A stretch of DNA of 64,000 nt from Dictyobacter formicarum (GCF_016587435.1 NZ_BNJJ01000002.1:186001-250000), one strand, 5' to 3'; counted from the first letter of the stretch, positions 46,017 through 55,861 are shown. Notes: generated by a model not told the origin, from the sequence alone. Made by a program: numbers and translations.

Positions 46017-46162
46017 ATGAAACGACAATGGGAGAATGAAGAGTTAATCGAGCACTGGATGCTTGGTCCGTGGGACCTAGCCCAACTGGGCAACAAGACC
46101 GGAGCGACCCGTCTGGGATTTGCGGTGTTGCTCAAATTCTTTCAGCGCGAAGGGCGTTTTCC
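46017..46162 (+). pseudogene. Tn3-family transposase N-terminus (DUF4158) cut by IS6
   Basis: ATG 46017 starts MKRQWENEELIEHWMLGPWD, followed by LAQLGNKTGATRLGFAVLLK and FFQREGRFP, the DUF4158 start of Tn3-type transposases. It is interrupted at 46163 by the IS6 terminal repeat. The remaining ~900 codons are not found beyond the IS. Confidence 0.75.
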
Positions 46163-47010
46163 GGTTGTGTTGCAAAAATGCTGGTGAATGTGATAAGCTC
46201 TGCATCTATTAGCACAAGGAAGAGGAGTTTCTTTCATGAATCAGCAGCATCCATTCAAATGGCGTCATTTTGAAGCCAGCATCATTTTACTCTGTGTACG
46301 CTGGTATCTGCGCTATTCGTTAAGTTACAGAGATCTCGAAGAGATGATGCGGGAACGAGGTCTAGATGTTGATCACACCACCATCTATCGTTGGGTACAA
46401 CGCTATGCACCAGAATTGGAGCGACGTTGCCGCCCCTATCTCAAAACCACGTCCGACTCTTGGCGCGTCGATGAGACCTATGTAAAAGTGAAAAAAGAGT
46501 GGGTGTACCTCTATCGAGCTGTTGATGCCCACGGAAACACGCTCGAATTCTTCCTCAGTTCGACAAGAGATACGAAAGCTGCCAAGCAGTTCTTGCTCGG
46601 TGCTCTTGCCGCATCTCATACGATGGAGCCTCGTGTGATTAACGTGGACAAAAATGCCGCTTATCCAAAGGCGTTTGCTGAATTGCATGCGGAAGGGCTC
46701 ATTCCCAAAGGATGTGAGTTACGGCAATGCAAGTATCTCAATAATCGGATCGAACAAGACCACCACTTCATCAAACGGCTGACGAAGCCAGGAATGGGCT
46801 TCTTCTCGTTCGAGTCAGCATGGCGAACCTTACAAGGATACGAGATCATGAACATGTTACGCAAAGGGCAAGGACAAGGGATGGAAAGAGGTGATGTGGC
46901 TGGTCTGGTGACACTGGTTGCCAATCTATTTGAGCTGGCTGCCTAAACTGATCAAAGTGAGCCACTCTTTATACCTAGTTTTTTCCCTTTATCATTCTTG
47001 CAACACAACC
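46163..47010 (+). mobile_element. IS6-family insertion sequence, type B
   Basis: The 848-bp element has ends GGTTGTGTTGCAA at 46163 and the same on the other strand ending at 47010. It carries one transposase. Left and right flanks (CGTTTTCC and GAAAGAAG) are not duplicated, and the split Tn3 gene does not resume. This suggests a deletion or replicative rearrangement as is usual for IS6. Confidence 0.85.
46236..46946 (+). CDS. IS6-family transposase (type B)
   Basis: The 236-residue DDE enzyme begins MNQQHPFKWRHFEASIILLC after AAGGAAGAGG. It has the IS6 patterns YSLSYRDLEEMMRERG, SWRVDETYVKVKKEWVYLYR, RVINVDKNAAYPKA and NNRIEQDHHFIKR, with catalytic D, D and E. The length is normal for the family, and it appears intact. 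Confidence 0.92.
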   Translation: MNQQHPFKWRHFEASIILLCVRWYLRYSLSYRDLEEMMRERGLDVDHTTIYRWVQRYAPELERRCRPYLKTTSDSWRVDETYVKVKKEWVYLYRAVDAHGNTLEFFLSSTRDTKAAKQFLLGALAASHTMEPRVINVDKNAAYPKAFAELHAEGLIPKGCELRQCKYLNNRIEQDHHFIKRLTKPGMGFFSFESAWRTLQGYEIMNMLRKGQGQGMERGDVAGLVTLVANLFELAA

Positions 47011-47080
47011 GAAAGAAGAGTAGGGAGCAAGGGCATTGATTTTGTGTAACTTTGTTGAACTGCACGGGTGGGTAAAAAAG

Positions 47081-50068
47081 ATGGCTCGCATAACACCTAT
47101 TGTCAAAGAAGGTCAGCTGATTGACGCTGAGGATGCAGCAGTGGAACTGGACTCAGTAGCATGGTTCCGCTGGCTGGAGGATCATCGCGCCTTTCGCTTT
47201 GTCTCTCGCGGCGGCAGCTTTACCGCGCGCAAAGAGCAACGTGCGGGCCGATGGTACTGGTATGCCTATCGCCGCCAGCAGGGCCGGCTCCACAATCTCT
47301 ATTTGGGCAAAACGGAGGAGCTGACCGCCAACCATCTGGCCAACAGCGCCACGATGCTCTCGGGCATCGCATCTGCGCATAGACCTGCATCGACAAATAT
47401 GCAATCGCCCACCTTGCTAACGGCAAAGGTTACGCCGCCGCTGATGCACACTGGAGTGCTTGAACGCCCGCGCCTGACAACTATGCTACGCGAGTATGCC
47501 ATGCAGCGGCAGATCTTCTTCATCACAGGGCCGGCTGGCTCGGGAAAGAGTACACTGGTAAATAGCTGGCTGGCGACTGGTGGACACCCCTACACATGGC
47601 TGACACTGGATAAAGCGGATAATGAGCCAGCGCACTTCTGGCATTACCTGGTCTCATCGCTCCAGGTCGTCCAGCCAGGATTAGCGCTTCATACAATTAC
47701 ACAACGCTCAGCTCTGAACACAGCTCCCGTTGCCACGACACTCCCATCCTTTATTAATGCGCTGGCATGTTTGCCCGCCAATACGACGCTAGTACTGGAC
47801 GATTATCACCACATCAACAATCAGGCTATTCACGACAACCTCGACTACGTGCTCGAATATCTGCCGCGACAGCTACGCCTGGTCATAGTCAGTCGCCAGG
47901 AGCCGGCTGTAGCTATCGCTCGTCTACGCGCCCAGGGCAAAGTGGCGGAGCTCACTTTCGCGGAGCTCTGCTTTACGCCAGGCGAAATCAAGCAGTGGTT
48001 GTCAGGGATAGAAAATCAACCGCTAACGGCAGAACAGATCGCACTGCTGCACACCAGGACACAAGGGTGGATCGCGCTGCTACGCCTGGCGCTGCTGGCG
48101 CAGTCACAAGCGCCAGATCAGCTCACGCATGGACAGGACGATCATGAGTACATCTTTGACTATCTGGCCAGTGAGGTCCTGGCGTCACAGCCACAACAGA
48201 TGCAGGATTTTCTGATGCAGACGGCGATACTGGAACGCTTCAATAGCGAGCTCTGCAATGCAATCACTCAGCAGCAGAACACCCGCCACATACTGATGCA
48301 GCTACAGCGTGAGCAGATCTTCCTCGAACCATTGGACGGAGCGCAGCAGTGGTTTCACTATCACCCGCTCTTCTCGTCCTTCTTACGCCAGCAGCTTGAA
48401 CAGCACCATCCTGAGCTCATCGTCCCCCTCCACCAGCGGGCAGCCACCTGGTATGTGCAGCAGCAGATACCCAACGAAGCTATCTCCCATGCCTGCGCCG
48501 CCGGGCAATTTACGCTGGCGGCGCAATTGATTGAAACACACGGACGTCACTTGCTGATGCAGCAAGCCATGGCAGTCTTGCAGATCTGGCTCGTGCAGCT
48601 ACCCGACTCAATCTTTACTGAACGTCCCCAGCTCTGTCTTATCTCGGCCTGGGTCCAGCTTCACCTGGCGCCCAGGTGGGATGAAATTGAACGCACCCTG
48701 GTACAGGCAGAGACAACCCTGAAAACGCAGGCTGATCTCTATCCAGAGCTACAAAGCGAGATCGTCGCCATACGCGCTCGCATCGCAATGTACCAGGGCG
48801 ATAACATGCGCAGCCTGGAGCTACTGCAGCAGGCCCACACAGATCTGGCAAGGGATAACCTCTACCAGCGTGGCGAGGTTGCGCTGAGCCTGGGCAGCAC
48901 ATACGCCTCACAGGGATTTACAGACAAAGCCGAGGCCAGCTTGCGCGAGTCCATACGACTTAGCTCTAGCTGCCATAACCTGCGCACCACACTGCTGGCG
49001 ATCCGGACGCTGGCGAACCTCTATGTCGAGCTGGGAAAACTGCCACAGGCATGGCAGATCTACCATGAAGGTCTGCGCATATCCAATGACAAATCACTGG
49101 CAGAGCTACCTCCTCTGGGATTTATGTATGTGGGGCTCGGCGAGCTCTGCTATGAGTGGAACGATATATCCAGAGCTCGCGAGTATCTGCGGCAAGGCAT
49201 TGAACTTGGACAGCGAGGCGGCGATATCAAAATATGGCTGCTGGGCTATGCGGGATTAATGCCAACGCTGCTGGCGCTGGGCGAAGATTCACAGGTCTGG
49301 TCGCTGTTTGCCGAGGCCGAAAAACTCGTCGAGCAGAGCGGCTTCCCACGTGGACAGCTCCTGCTGGAGCAGCTGCGGGTGCGGCTCCACTATCTGCAAC
49401 AGGACACAGCTTTTATGCAAGAGTGGTCCGCCAGCTGCGGCCTGTCCCTTGATGTGGACGAGATCGATACCCTGTATGCGGAAGATTATCAGCTCCTGGC
49501 CCAGACCCTGTTGCTACAACATCGACCTGCAGCGTCACAGGCGATTATCCAGCGCCTGCGCCACCAGGCCGAAACCTCACGGTCACGGGGTATCCAGCTC
49601 AGCCTGCTGATCACTAGCGCCGTGGCCTACGCATCCGCAGGAGAAACCAGCCAGGCCCTGGAGACCCTGGGCGCTAGCCTGAAACTGGCCGAGCCAGCAG
49701 GCTATCAACGCACCTTTATTGATGCGGGTCCCAGACTACTCCCACTATTAGAACATCTATCCACCGATCCACAGACCCACCACGGCTATACAGCAGGCTA
49801 CCTGGCGAAAGTATTCAATAGTTGTGCGCGCTTTCACGGCTATAAGCATAAAAATACTCGATATGCCTCCCTCAATGAAACACTCAGTAGGCGTGAACTG
49901 GATATCCTTCATCTGCTCGCCGCAGGGCTTTCAAATCAAGCCATTGCTGATAGCTTGATTATCGGGCAGAATACGGTCAAGACCCACCTGAAAAATATCT
50001 ACGGTAAGCTCGATGCCCACAGCCGAACCCAGGCGCTGGCCACGGCGAGAAGTCTGCACCTGCTCTAG
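47081..50068 (+). CDS. MalT/LuxR-type large ATPase transcriptional regulator
   Basis: The 995-residue protein has an N-terminal region (about 1-100) with WFRWLEDHRAFRFVSRGGSFTARKE, a pattern that precedes many Ktedonobacterial LuxR regulators. A STAND-type ATPase follows, with Walker A GPAGSGKST near 150 and the loop LVLDDYHHI near 245, then TPR-like repeats. A C-terminal LuxR helix-turn-helix ends it: LSRRELDILHLLAAGLSNQAIA, then IGQNTVKTHLKNIYGKLDAHSR. Such proteins activate genes when a small inducer and ATP bind. The ATG at 47081 is preceded by GGTGGG; the frame from 47036 lacks a site. Confidence 0.93.
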   Translation: MARITPIVKEGQLIDAEDAAVELDSVAWFRWLEDHRAFRFVSRGGSFTARKEQRAGRWYWYAYRRQQGRLHNLYLGKTEELTANHLANSATMLSGIASAHRPASTNMQSPTLLTAKVTPPLMHTGVLERPRLTTMLREYAMQRQIFFITGPAGSGKSTLVNSWLATGGHPYTWLTLDKADNEPAHFWHYLVSSLQVVQPGLALHTITQRSALNTAPVATTLPSFINALACLPANTTLVLDDYHHINNQAIHDNLDYVLEYLPRQLRLVIVSRQEPAVAIARLRAQGKVAELTFAELCFTPGEIKQWLSGIENQPLTAEQIALLHTRTQGWIALLRLALLAQSQAPDQLTHGQDDHEYIFDYLASEVLASQPQQMQDFLMQTAILERFNSELCNAITQQQNTRHILMQLQREQIFLEPLDGAQQWFHYHPLFSSFLRQQLEQHHPELIVPLHQRAATWYVQQQIPNEAISHACAAGQFTLAAQLIETHGRHLLMQQAMAVLQIWLVQLPDSIFTERPQLCLISAWVQLHLAPRWDEIERTLVQAETTLKTQADLYPELQSEIVAIRARIAMYQGDNMRSLELLQQAHTDLARDNLYQRGEVALSLGSTYASQGFTDKAEASLRESIRLSSSCHNLRTTLLAIRTLANLYVELGKLPQAWQIYHEGLRISNDKSLAELPPLGFMYVGLGELCYEWNDISRAREYLRQGIELGQRGGDIKIWLLGYAGLMPTLLALGEDSQVWSLFAEAEKLVEQSGFPRGQLLLEQLRVRLHYLQQDTAFMQEWSASCGLSLDVDEIDTLYAEDYQLLAQTLLLQHRPAASQAIIQRLRHQAETSRSRGIQLSLLITSAVAYASAGETSQALETLGASLKLAEPAGYQRTFIDAGPRLLPLLEHLSTDPQTHHGYTAGYLAKVFNSCARFHGYKHKNTRYASLNETLSRRELDILHLLAAGLSNQAIADSLIIGQNTVKTHLKNIYGKLDAHSRTQALATARSLHLL

Positions 50069-50153
50069 CGCTTTCACGCTTTTGGGTGATGTTTTTCCCC
50101 CCTGCTGATGTTACTTTATTGCCATCATACACAACAACGCCAGTTGGCAGATA

Positions 50154-51143
50154 ATGAAAGAAGGAAAAATGATGGCTCTATCAGCAAAAGAAATCACGAC
50201 ACACTATACCAGCTCGCTGCACTCACTTGGTGAGATAGCCTGGAGTTACTACTATCAAGGTCAACTTGATGGTGCCATGCAGCTCTTTGAGAGGGGATCA
50301 CACCTGCTGGACTTTCCAGAGATAACTGATTTAGATCAGGCCCAATTCCTGCTCAAATACGCCGAGTTCCTGATCGCCAACTACTTACTCACCAATCAGA
50401 ATGAGGACCTGGCGCTCACCACTATCGACCGGGCGCAAGCAGCAGCCCGCAAGAGTCAGGATCAACTGCAGCAGGCTACGGCACACTATCTGATTGGCCA
50501 GATGAAGTACTACCAGAACATGCATAAAGGCATTCAGGATTATACGGAAGCCAGAACCAGGCTGCAGCAGGCCAATAAACTCTATTCAGATCTGAGAGAC
50601 ACTGAGGGCATAGCACAGACGCTTTTCTACGTAGGCCTGACATATGAGCGGGAAGACGACAAACAGCGTGCAGAGTCCCACTATCAGCAGGCACTGAAAA
50701 TAGCACGCGAGCATAGCCACAAATGGATTATCTCTGAGGCGACCAGGCATCTGGCAGGCCTGATGATGCAGCAAGATACGGACCTGGCCCTGCGCTATGC
50801 GTTGGAATCGTTACGCCTGCGCTCCGAGATTGGCTTCAAGCGTGCGCTTCCCTTGGCCCACTTCCTGGTCAGCGATATCTATGCGTTGCGCAACGAGCTA
50901 GATGCGGCCCTTGAACAGTGCCGGCAGGGGCAACAACTGGCGGAAGAGATGGGCATTCGCAGTGCTATGCTCAACGGGCTGCTCACGATGGGGCAGATTC
51001 AACTGCAGCAGGGGGCATTTGCGGAGGCCAGAACCAGTTTTGAAGCGGCTTACCAGTTGGCCCAAAAAACAAATATAGCATTCGCCATCGCGGCGGCACA
51101 GGATAGTCTGGCCCAACTCCAAACCCGGGTGTCAGAAAACTGA
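50154..51143 (+). CDS. TPR-repeat protein
   Basis: The ~325-residue protein is nearly all helical TPR-like repeats: AWSYYYQGQLDGAMQLFERG, LLKYAEFLIANYL, ATAHYLIGQMKYYQ, TLFYVGLTYEREDDKQRAES and so on to DSLAQLQTR. The start at 50169 (after AAGAAGGAAAA) is as likely as 50154. It follows the LuxR regulator after ~85 bases on the same strand and may be an accessory protein of it, but no direct evidence is visible. Confidence 0.8.
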   Translation: MKEGKMMALSAKEITTHYTSSLHSLGEIAWSYYYQGQLDGAMQLFERGSHLLDFPEITDLDQAQFLLKYAEFLIANYLLTNQNEDLALTTIDRAQAAARKSQDQLQQATAHYLIGQMKYYQNMHKGIQDYTEARTRLQQANKLYSDLRDTEGIAQTLFYVGLTYEREDDKQRAESHYQQALKIAREHSHKWIISEATRHLAGLMMQQDTDLALRYALESLRLRSEIGFKRALPLAHFLVSDIYALRNELDAALEQCRQGQQLAEEMGIRSAMLNGLLTMGQIQLQQGAFAEARTSFEAAYQLAQKTNIAFAIAAAQDSLAQLQTRVSEN

Positions 51144-51166
51144 GAGCCTGTTATGGAAGTTGAAAA

Positions 51167-51541
51167 TTGGATCAATTTCTTGCAGAACAGCTTATTCGCA
51201 CCTATGTGGAAGGGTGGAAGGAATATAATCCCACCAAAATCCTGAGTACACTCGATCCGGACTGCGTCTTCATCGGGTCCCAGGGGCAGATCTTTCGCGG
51301 AGCCCACCAGCTCATCCGCGAGGTGGAAAAGCGCATTGCAGGCGAGTACAGCCCCTGGAAGTTCAGCCGTTGGGACATTACCACGCTCGTTGTTGCCAAT
51401 GAGCTCTGTTTTCTTGAATGGGCATTCGAGGGACAACGGTTCTTTGAAGGAGCTTCCCTTGTTCGCTACAAGAAGGGCAAAATCAGTTCTGTGCGTGAAT
51501 ATCGCACCACACAACCCCTCTGGGAGGCGAGCGAGGAGTGA
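51167..51541 (+). CDS. SnoaL-like / NTF2-fold protein
   Basis: The 124-residue protein has the SnoaL pattern: FLAEQLIRTYVEGWKEYNPTKILSTLDPDCVFI near the start, GAHQLIREVEK in the middle and strand segments LCFLEWAFEGQRFFEGASLVRY plus KISSVREYR at the end. This cone-like fold acts in many enzymes and binding proteins. The start codon is TTG at 51167, with GGAAG just upstream; an in-frame stop prevents an earlier start. It likely shares a transcript with the TPR gene. Confidence 0.8.
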   Translation: MDQFLAEQLIRTYVEGWKEYNPTKILSTLDPDCVFIGSQGQIFRGAHQLIREVEKRIAGEYSPWKFSRWDITTLVVANELCFLEWAFEGQRFFEGASLVRYKKGKISSVREYRTTQPLWEASEE

Positions 51542-52132
51542 CTTGCACCACCAGAAACTGCGTCAACGTTTCTCTCTCGTCTGTTTTGTTCTGCTGCCCT
51601 TTCCTCTAGGAAGGGGCAGACAGAGACTACTCCCAACGCGACCGCACGTTGAGAGCATTTGGGGAAGAGGTTCATCGTTTCGGCCTGGACGAGTGACCAG
51701 CGCTCTTACCAGGTACTCTGCCTGACCAGGTTTTGCGGTATCCTGGTGAGAGATGGGCAACCGGAGAGCACCATCGCTGGAGTTGGCCTGATCGGCTCGC
51801 ACGCAATGCTTGGTGGGGACCACCCCAACTGCGTGTCACTGTCGCAGGCGTTCCTACGACTCTCGCTATGAACGAACGAAGGAGGAACAAGCAAACACAA
51901 CGACATTTTTCTCTAACGAGTTATCTTCCCTCTGAGCTGATCATGAGGGTTAAGAGTTTCTGTCTGTTTCCTGCAACCTCTTTCTGATTTCATTACTCGC
52001 TTGCTTACAGCTCGTTGCGCATCCCGTGGGATGACCCGGTTTTGCCTTCAAACATAAGCATTTGCCCCGAATGTTAAGCACTGGTACAAACTTTCCTAGA
52101 CAAAACCGCTTCTCATCTGGCGTACTTCTTGT
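51542..52132. other. Intergenic region without a recognisable gene
   Basis: About 590 bases hold several short overlapping open frames on both strands near 51660-51990, none with a family pattern or good ribosome site. They may be degraded transposon DNA. Confidence 0.45.
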
Positions 52133-52276
52133 GTGAGTTGTAAATTACGTTCGCGCATCGCAGACGTCAACCTGTGAAGTCATGCTCGCGAGCCTCATCC
52201 TGCGAGAACGTGAAGCAAGAACCACCAGCAGAATGGGCAAGAAATCAACAGCTTCTTTCCATAATTTACAACTCAT
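52133..52276. repeat. MITE-like element with 13-bp inverted ends
   Basis: GAGTTGTAAATTA at 52135-52147 is inverted perfectly at 52262-52274, enclosing ~115 bases with no gene. The 29-base segment 52242-52270 (AAATCAACAGCTTCTTTCCA and on) recurs with one mismatch at 52870-52898. This suggests a small dispersed element. Confidence 0.5.
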
Positions 52277-52320
52277 GACTGAACTAGAGAGAAGTGCGAT
52301 GAGGCCATACCAATATGCGT

Positions 52321-52704
52321 TTATTGCGCCTGTAACACGGCTAATATGTTCCCAGCCGGGTCTTTAAACCAGGCTATATCAGGCCCCATCTTTTGAGAGA
52401 TGCCGCGCATAATGCCTTTCTCATCTTGCGCCATCCCTTCATAGCGCTCAAAGCTGACGCCTCGACTTTTGAGTTCATCGACCGCAGCATCAATATCATC
52501 AACGACAAAATCCAGCATCGTGAACGTCGCTGGCTGGTGATTGTCTTTTGGATAGGCAAATGCAGTGCCGCCACCAGGCAAACGAAGCTGGAGCCCACCT
52601 CCCTCTTCGACCACATGTAGCCCCAGAGTCTGAGTATAAAATGCCTTGGCTTTTGCCAGGTCATCCACTGAAAACCCGCTAAATGCCGTTTTTAGTTGAA
52701 GCAT
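52321..52704 (-). CDS. Glyoxalase/bleomycin-resistance (VOC) family protein
   Basis: The 127-residue single-domain protein begins [22 protein letters not shown] followed by YTQTLGLHV, contains [20 protein letters not shown], and ends [14 protein letters not shown]. The typical metal-site His of enzymatic members is not obvious, so a binding role is possible. AGGAGAG precedes the ATG. Confidence 0.88.
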   Translation of the reverse strand: MLQLKTAFSGFSVDDLAKAKAFYTQTLGLHVVEEGGGLQLRLPGGGTAFAYPKDNHQPATFTMLDFVVDDIDAAVDELKSRGVSFERYEGMAQDEKGIMRGISQKMGPDIAWFKDPAGNILAVLQAQ

Positions 52705-53374
52705 ATCTCTCTCCTTGTTACTTCCAGGACACTTTCCTTCGATCTATGTACATGATCATCCTCGCATTGTGCAAGTAGAAACAGCATACTCCTAGTAAGT
52801 AGAAAAAACTTCTCGAATCTTGCCTTTTGCAGACGAAGGAGAGGTGCTTTCAACAGAAACAATTGCGAAAAATCAACAGCTTCTTTCTATAATTTACATC
52901 TTCTAAAGACGTGTGGTGGGCATTTTTCATCGCTTTTCTCCGGCATCTTTCGGTCTGCGCCAGAATACGGTACTTTCCTTACATAACGCAAGAGTTGAGA
53001 ACGTTTTAGCCTCTCAAAAGTTGCCAATTTACAGGAGAGTGGCAGATGAAACGAGGTGAGGAGCGACTTGTCCAAGGGCATTCACACCAGTGCTCACCCA
53101 TAGGTTGTGACAGAACTCGCTCCAGGAGCGGTTCACAATCTCCAACATCTGTAAATTCACGGGCCTGATGGTCGGTCGCTTTCACTCTTTTGTTAGAAGG
53201 AGGTAGCAAGAACGAGCATGATGAACCGATCGAAACCTCCCTCGAACATTGAGCACATTTTTTGTGTGGGCTGATCAGGGTCTCACGCCACAACTTGTTG
53301 CTGCGCATCTACAAGTAAACATCTTGCTTGAGCTATCTACTACTTATAGATGCGCAGGGTATCTACTGGAGTGA
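52705..53374. other. Intergenic region with a repeat scrap
   Basis: About 670 bases hold no convincing gene. Positions 52870-52898 repeat the inner end of the MITE-like element at 52242-52270 (28 of 29 bases). The open frames on the minus strand here have no family resemblance. Confidence 0.5.
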
Positions 53375-53539
53375 AGCCCTGACCAGGTATTTGATACATT
53401 TGTGCATAAAGCAGAGTGGTCGTTGCAGTATGTGCTTGTGGATCATTGTCTGCGGGATGTGTTTGTGGTGGACGAGGCAAGCCGGAACCAGGTGACGGTT
53501 ATGTTTGAGGAACACATGCTTTGTTTTCCAACAAGGTAA
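53375..53539 (+). pseudogene. Scrap of an integrase-core (rve) transposase
   Basis: The open frame reads FDTFVHKAEWSLQYVLVDHC, then RDVFVVDEASRNQ. This resembles the first catalytic block of Mu/Tn7-TnsB-type transposases ('VQIDHTxLDVxVVDExxR'). The next block is absent and the frame ends after ~54 codons. The assignment is tentative. Confidence 0.45.
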
Positions 53540-53550
53540 GATAGAAAGGG

Positions 53551-53590
53551 ACTGATGCAGCCCAGCGAGATATATGGGAACTGCATCAGT
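53551..53590 (-). terminator. Terminator hairpin of the multicopper oxidase operon
   Basis: ACTGATGCAG (53551-53560) pairs perfectly with CTGCATCAGT (53581-53590), 19 bases past the oxidase stop. The minus strand continues CCCTTTCTATCTT. Confidence 0.6.
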
Positions 53591-53608
53591 TTGGTCATTT
53601 TCCCTACG

Positions 53609-55201
53609 TTAATCGGGGAAATTTCCCGATGCATTGCCAATCGCATAGGGGGTAGAGATGTTGGGATACACGATCATCATATCCATGCCGTGATTGGCAT
53701 GATACAAATTATGGCAATGGAGCATCCATAACCCAGGATTATCCGCGTAAAAAGCTACATCATAGCTCTCATGAGGTCGCACACTGATGGTATCGAGGTG
53801 TACAGGACTGCCGGCCAGCGCCCGACCATTCTTTGTCAGTACCGTGAGGGTATGCCCATGCAGATGCATCGGATGGATACCGCTATCCGCATTATTCTCG
53901 AAATGGAGTCGAATGAGCTGTCCCGGCTTGACCACAATTTCAGGACTATTCGGGAAGGATTTGCCATTCAAGGTAAAGACCGGCCCAGGCCGACCATTGG
54001 AAAAACCAATGGTGAAGCCAAGGGAGATTGTATAGGTCGCATCAAAGTGGCTCTGGAGGGTAATGGGGTCTGTTCGCGGCTGCCCATAGGTTGCAAAGTT
54101 AAATTCGTTTTGGTTGAGAGAGGGAAGTGCACTGGAAACATATTGTCCCTGCCCAACAAGCACCGCAGGCGTCTTTGCATACTGTTGGTCACCATCTTTA
54201 GCAATGAGCAGCGCGACTGGACCATTCTCAGGCATACGGAAGCGCAGATCATAGCGCTGCCCTCCATCAATTGAGAGGGGAACCGCTGTCAACGGCGTTG
54301 GCCCGTTGATATCGTGCCCATCGAGCGCAGCAACCAGGAAAGGCGTTCCAACCAGCGTCAAGTGATAGGGATAATTATCGGTATTGACAAGGCGCAGGCG
54401 AACCCACTGACCAGATTGCGCCGAGATATGCACCGTACCCATGGCCCCATTGAGGATTGGGTTGCTATTCCAGGTATGGAGAGCAAGCGCTGTATCGACA
54501 TCATCATGTACTGTAGAAATGACGGGATCAACGATAACCATACCATAAAGGCCATGGCCTGTTTGCTCGAAGCTTTCCTGATGCGAGTGATACCAGTACG
54601 TCCCGGCATCTTTCGCCAGAAACCGATAGGTATAGGTCTGTCCTGGTTTGACGGCGTCTTGGGTGACGCCTGCGACCCCATCTGCACTGTTGGGAACAGT
54701 AATGCCATGCCAATGGATAGTGACACCAAAGGAGAGGTGGTTGACAAGATGTACAATCACTAGATCCCCCTGTCGCACATGGAGTGTAGGTCCGGGCGAG
54801 GTGCCATTGAAGGTCCAGGCATCGCTGGCATTGCCCGAACCAAAGGAAAGGTGAGCAGGTTGAGCCGTCAGAGTGAATGTATCGATATGAGCGGCTGTCT
54901 GGGGCGCTTGTAGCGTGTCTATGGGCGTACCGGAACCAGAGTTCCCAGCTTGGCACATGCTTCCCATATCGCTCATATTCATATCTTCCATATTACAGGA
55001 AGTCCCCATATTGATCCTCTCGGGATAGCGAGAAGACCACATGCCCCATCCAATACCGCCACCGGCTATGAGCAGAAAACAAAGTACACCCAGAAGAATG
55101 CGCTTCACTAATTTCTTTCGCGTCTGCTTTTTCGCTACCGGCTCCCCTACCCGGGGTGCGATGACGCTTTCCTGTTGTTCTGTTTCTCGCTGTTTTTTCA
55201 T
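53609..55201 (-). CDS. Multicopper oxidase with N-terminal membrane anchor
   Basis: The 530-residue protein has a basic start, one membrane anchor (about residues 33-55) and a Met-rich stretch (CNMEDMNMSDMGSM, ~72-85) that may bind copper. Three cupredoxin domains follow. Copper ligands are seen in HWHGITVP (~164), YWYHSHQE (~203), HPMHLHGH (~440) and HCHNLYHANHGMDMM (~494, with the type-1 Cys and Met). This is a laccase/CueO-type enzyme facing outside, probably oxidising phenols or Cu(I). It is the second gene of an operon after padR, with a 6-base gap. Confidence 0.95.
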   Translation of the reverse strand: MKKQRETEQQESVIAPRVGEPVAKKQTRKKLVKRILLGVLCFLLIAGGGIGWGMWSSRYPERINMGTSCNMEDMNMSDMGSMCQAGNSGSGTPIDTLQAPQTAAHIDTFTLTAQPAHLSFGSGNASDAWTFNGTSPGPTLHVRQGDLVIVHLVNHLSFGVTIHWHGITVPNSADGVAGVTQDAVKPGQTYTYRFLAKDAGTYWYHSHQESFEQTGHGLYGMVIVDPVISTVHDDVDTALALHTWNSNPILNGAMGTVHISAQSGQWVRLRLVNTDNYPYHLTLVGTPFLVAALDGHDINGPTPLTAVPLSIDGGQRYDLRFRMPENGPVALLIAKDGDQQYAKTPAVLVGQGQYVSSALPSLNQNEFNFATYGQPRTDPITLQSHFDATYTISLGFTIGFSNGRPGPVFTLNGKSFPNSPEIVVKPGQLIRLHFENNADSGIHPMHLHGHTLTVLTKNGRALAGSPVHLDTISVRPHESYDVAFYADNPGLWMLHCHNLYHANHGMDMMIVYPNISTPYAIGNASGNFPD

Positions 55202-55207
55202 ACTATC

Positions 55208-55861
55208 TTATTTCTCACTCTCAGGTTTCTTCTGCTGTTCCATCAGATCGGTAATCTTTGTCTCGAGCCAGGCTAACGTAGCATCACACGAGTGAATGTG
55301 GTAGTCAGCCAACTGCAGGATGAAAGGACGCTCCTGGTCCTGAATTCCAGGGTTGGACACCACCATACTGCTTCCACGCGCGTAATGTTCGCGCAAAACG
55401 TGGAGGTACTCGCGATACTGCTGTAACACAGCAAGTTGTAGGGAAGCGTCCACCAGGCTAAACTTGGAGAGCTTGACCGCAAACAGGTCTGGATAGTCCG
55501 AATTATATTCGCCCGGGTCACGCATGAGGGTAAAGAAACGGTCCCGACCAGCATCAGTGAGATGATAGAGTTTGCGTGTCTGTCTCTGCCCCTCGTGAGA
55601 AGCTGTAGTATCGTCTTGTTCACGCTCGGACATAATCAGACCTTGTTGTTCAAGTCGACGAATAAGGGGATAGAGTGTCCCCCAGCTAAGCCGCTGAAAT
55701 GGACCCAAAATGCGCTGTATGATCGCGTGGAGTTTATAGCCATGTTGAGGCCCATTCATGAGTTCGCCCACCACAAACAATTCATAAGCGGGGTGAGGAC
55801 TACGCCCACCGCTGACTCGTCCAACGTCCTTTTTCTCTGGTAGCTTCTGCTTTTCTGTCAA
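55208..55861 (-). CDS. PadR-family transcriptional regulator
   Basis: The ~218-residue protein has the PadR winged helix (AYELFVVGELMNGPQHGYKL, then LSWGTLYPLIRRLEQQGLI). The wing follows (RKLYHLTDAGRDRFFTLM), then a C-terminal helical domain (Vir_act_alpha_C-like). I place the start at TTG 55861, just after the 62-bp palindrome; the longer frame up to 55978 would translate the palindrome. No strong ribosome site is seen for TTG, so the start is uncertain. It probably represses its own operon with the multicopper oxidase by binding the palindrome. Confidence 0.85.
   Translation of the reverse strand: MTEKQKLPEKKDVGRVSGGRSPHPAYELFVVGELMNGPQHGYKLHAIIQRILGPFQRLSWGTLYPLIRRLEQQGLIMSEREQDDTTASHEGQRQTRKLYHLTDAGRDRFFTLMRDPGEYNSDYPDLFAVKLSKFSLVDASLQLAVLQQYREYLHVLREHYARGSSMVVSNPGIQDQERPFILQLADYHIHSCDATLAWLETKITDLMEQQKKPESEK

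Noticed and set aside
47036..47080. Upstream start extending the LuxR regulator by 15 residues.
   Set aside because: No ribosome site; the extension is not typical of the family, and ATG 47081 is better placed.
52133..53300. Possible CRISPR-like repeats.
   Set aside because: Only two copies of one 29-base segment 600 bases apart, with no regular spacers or cas genes.
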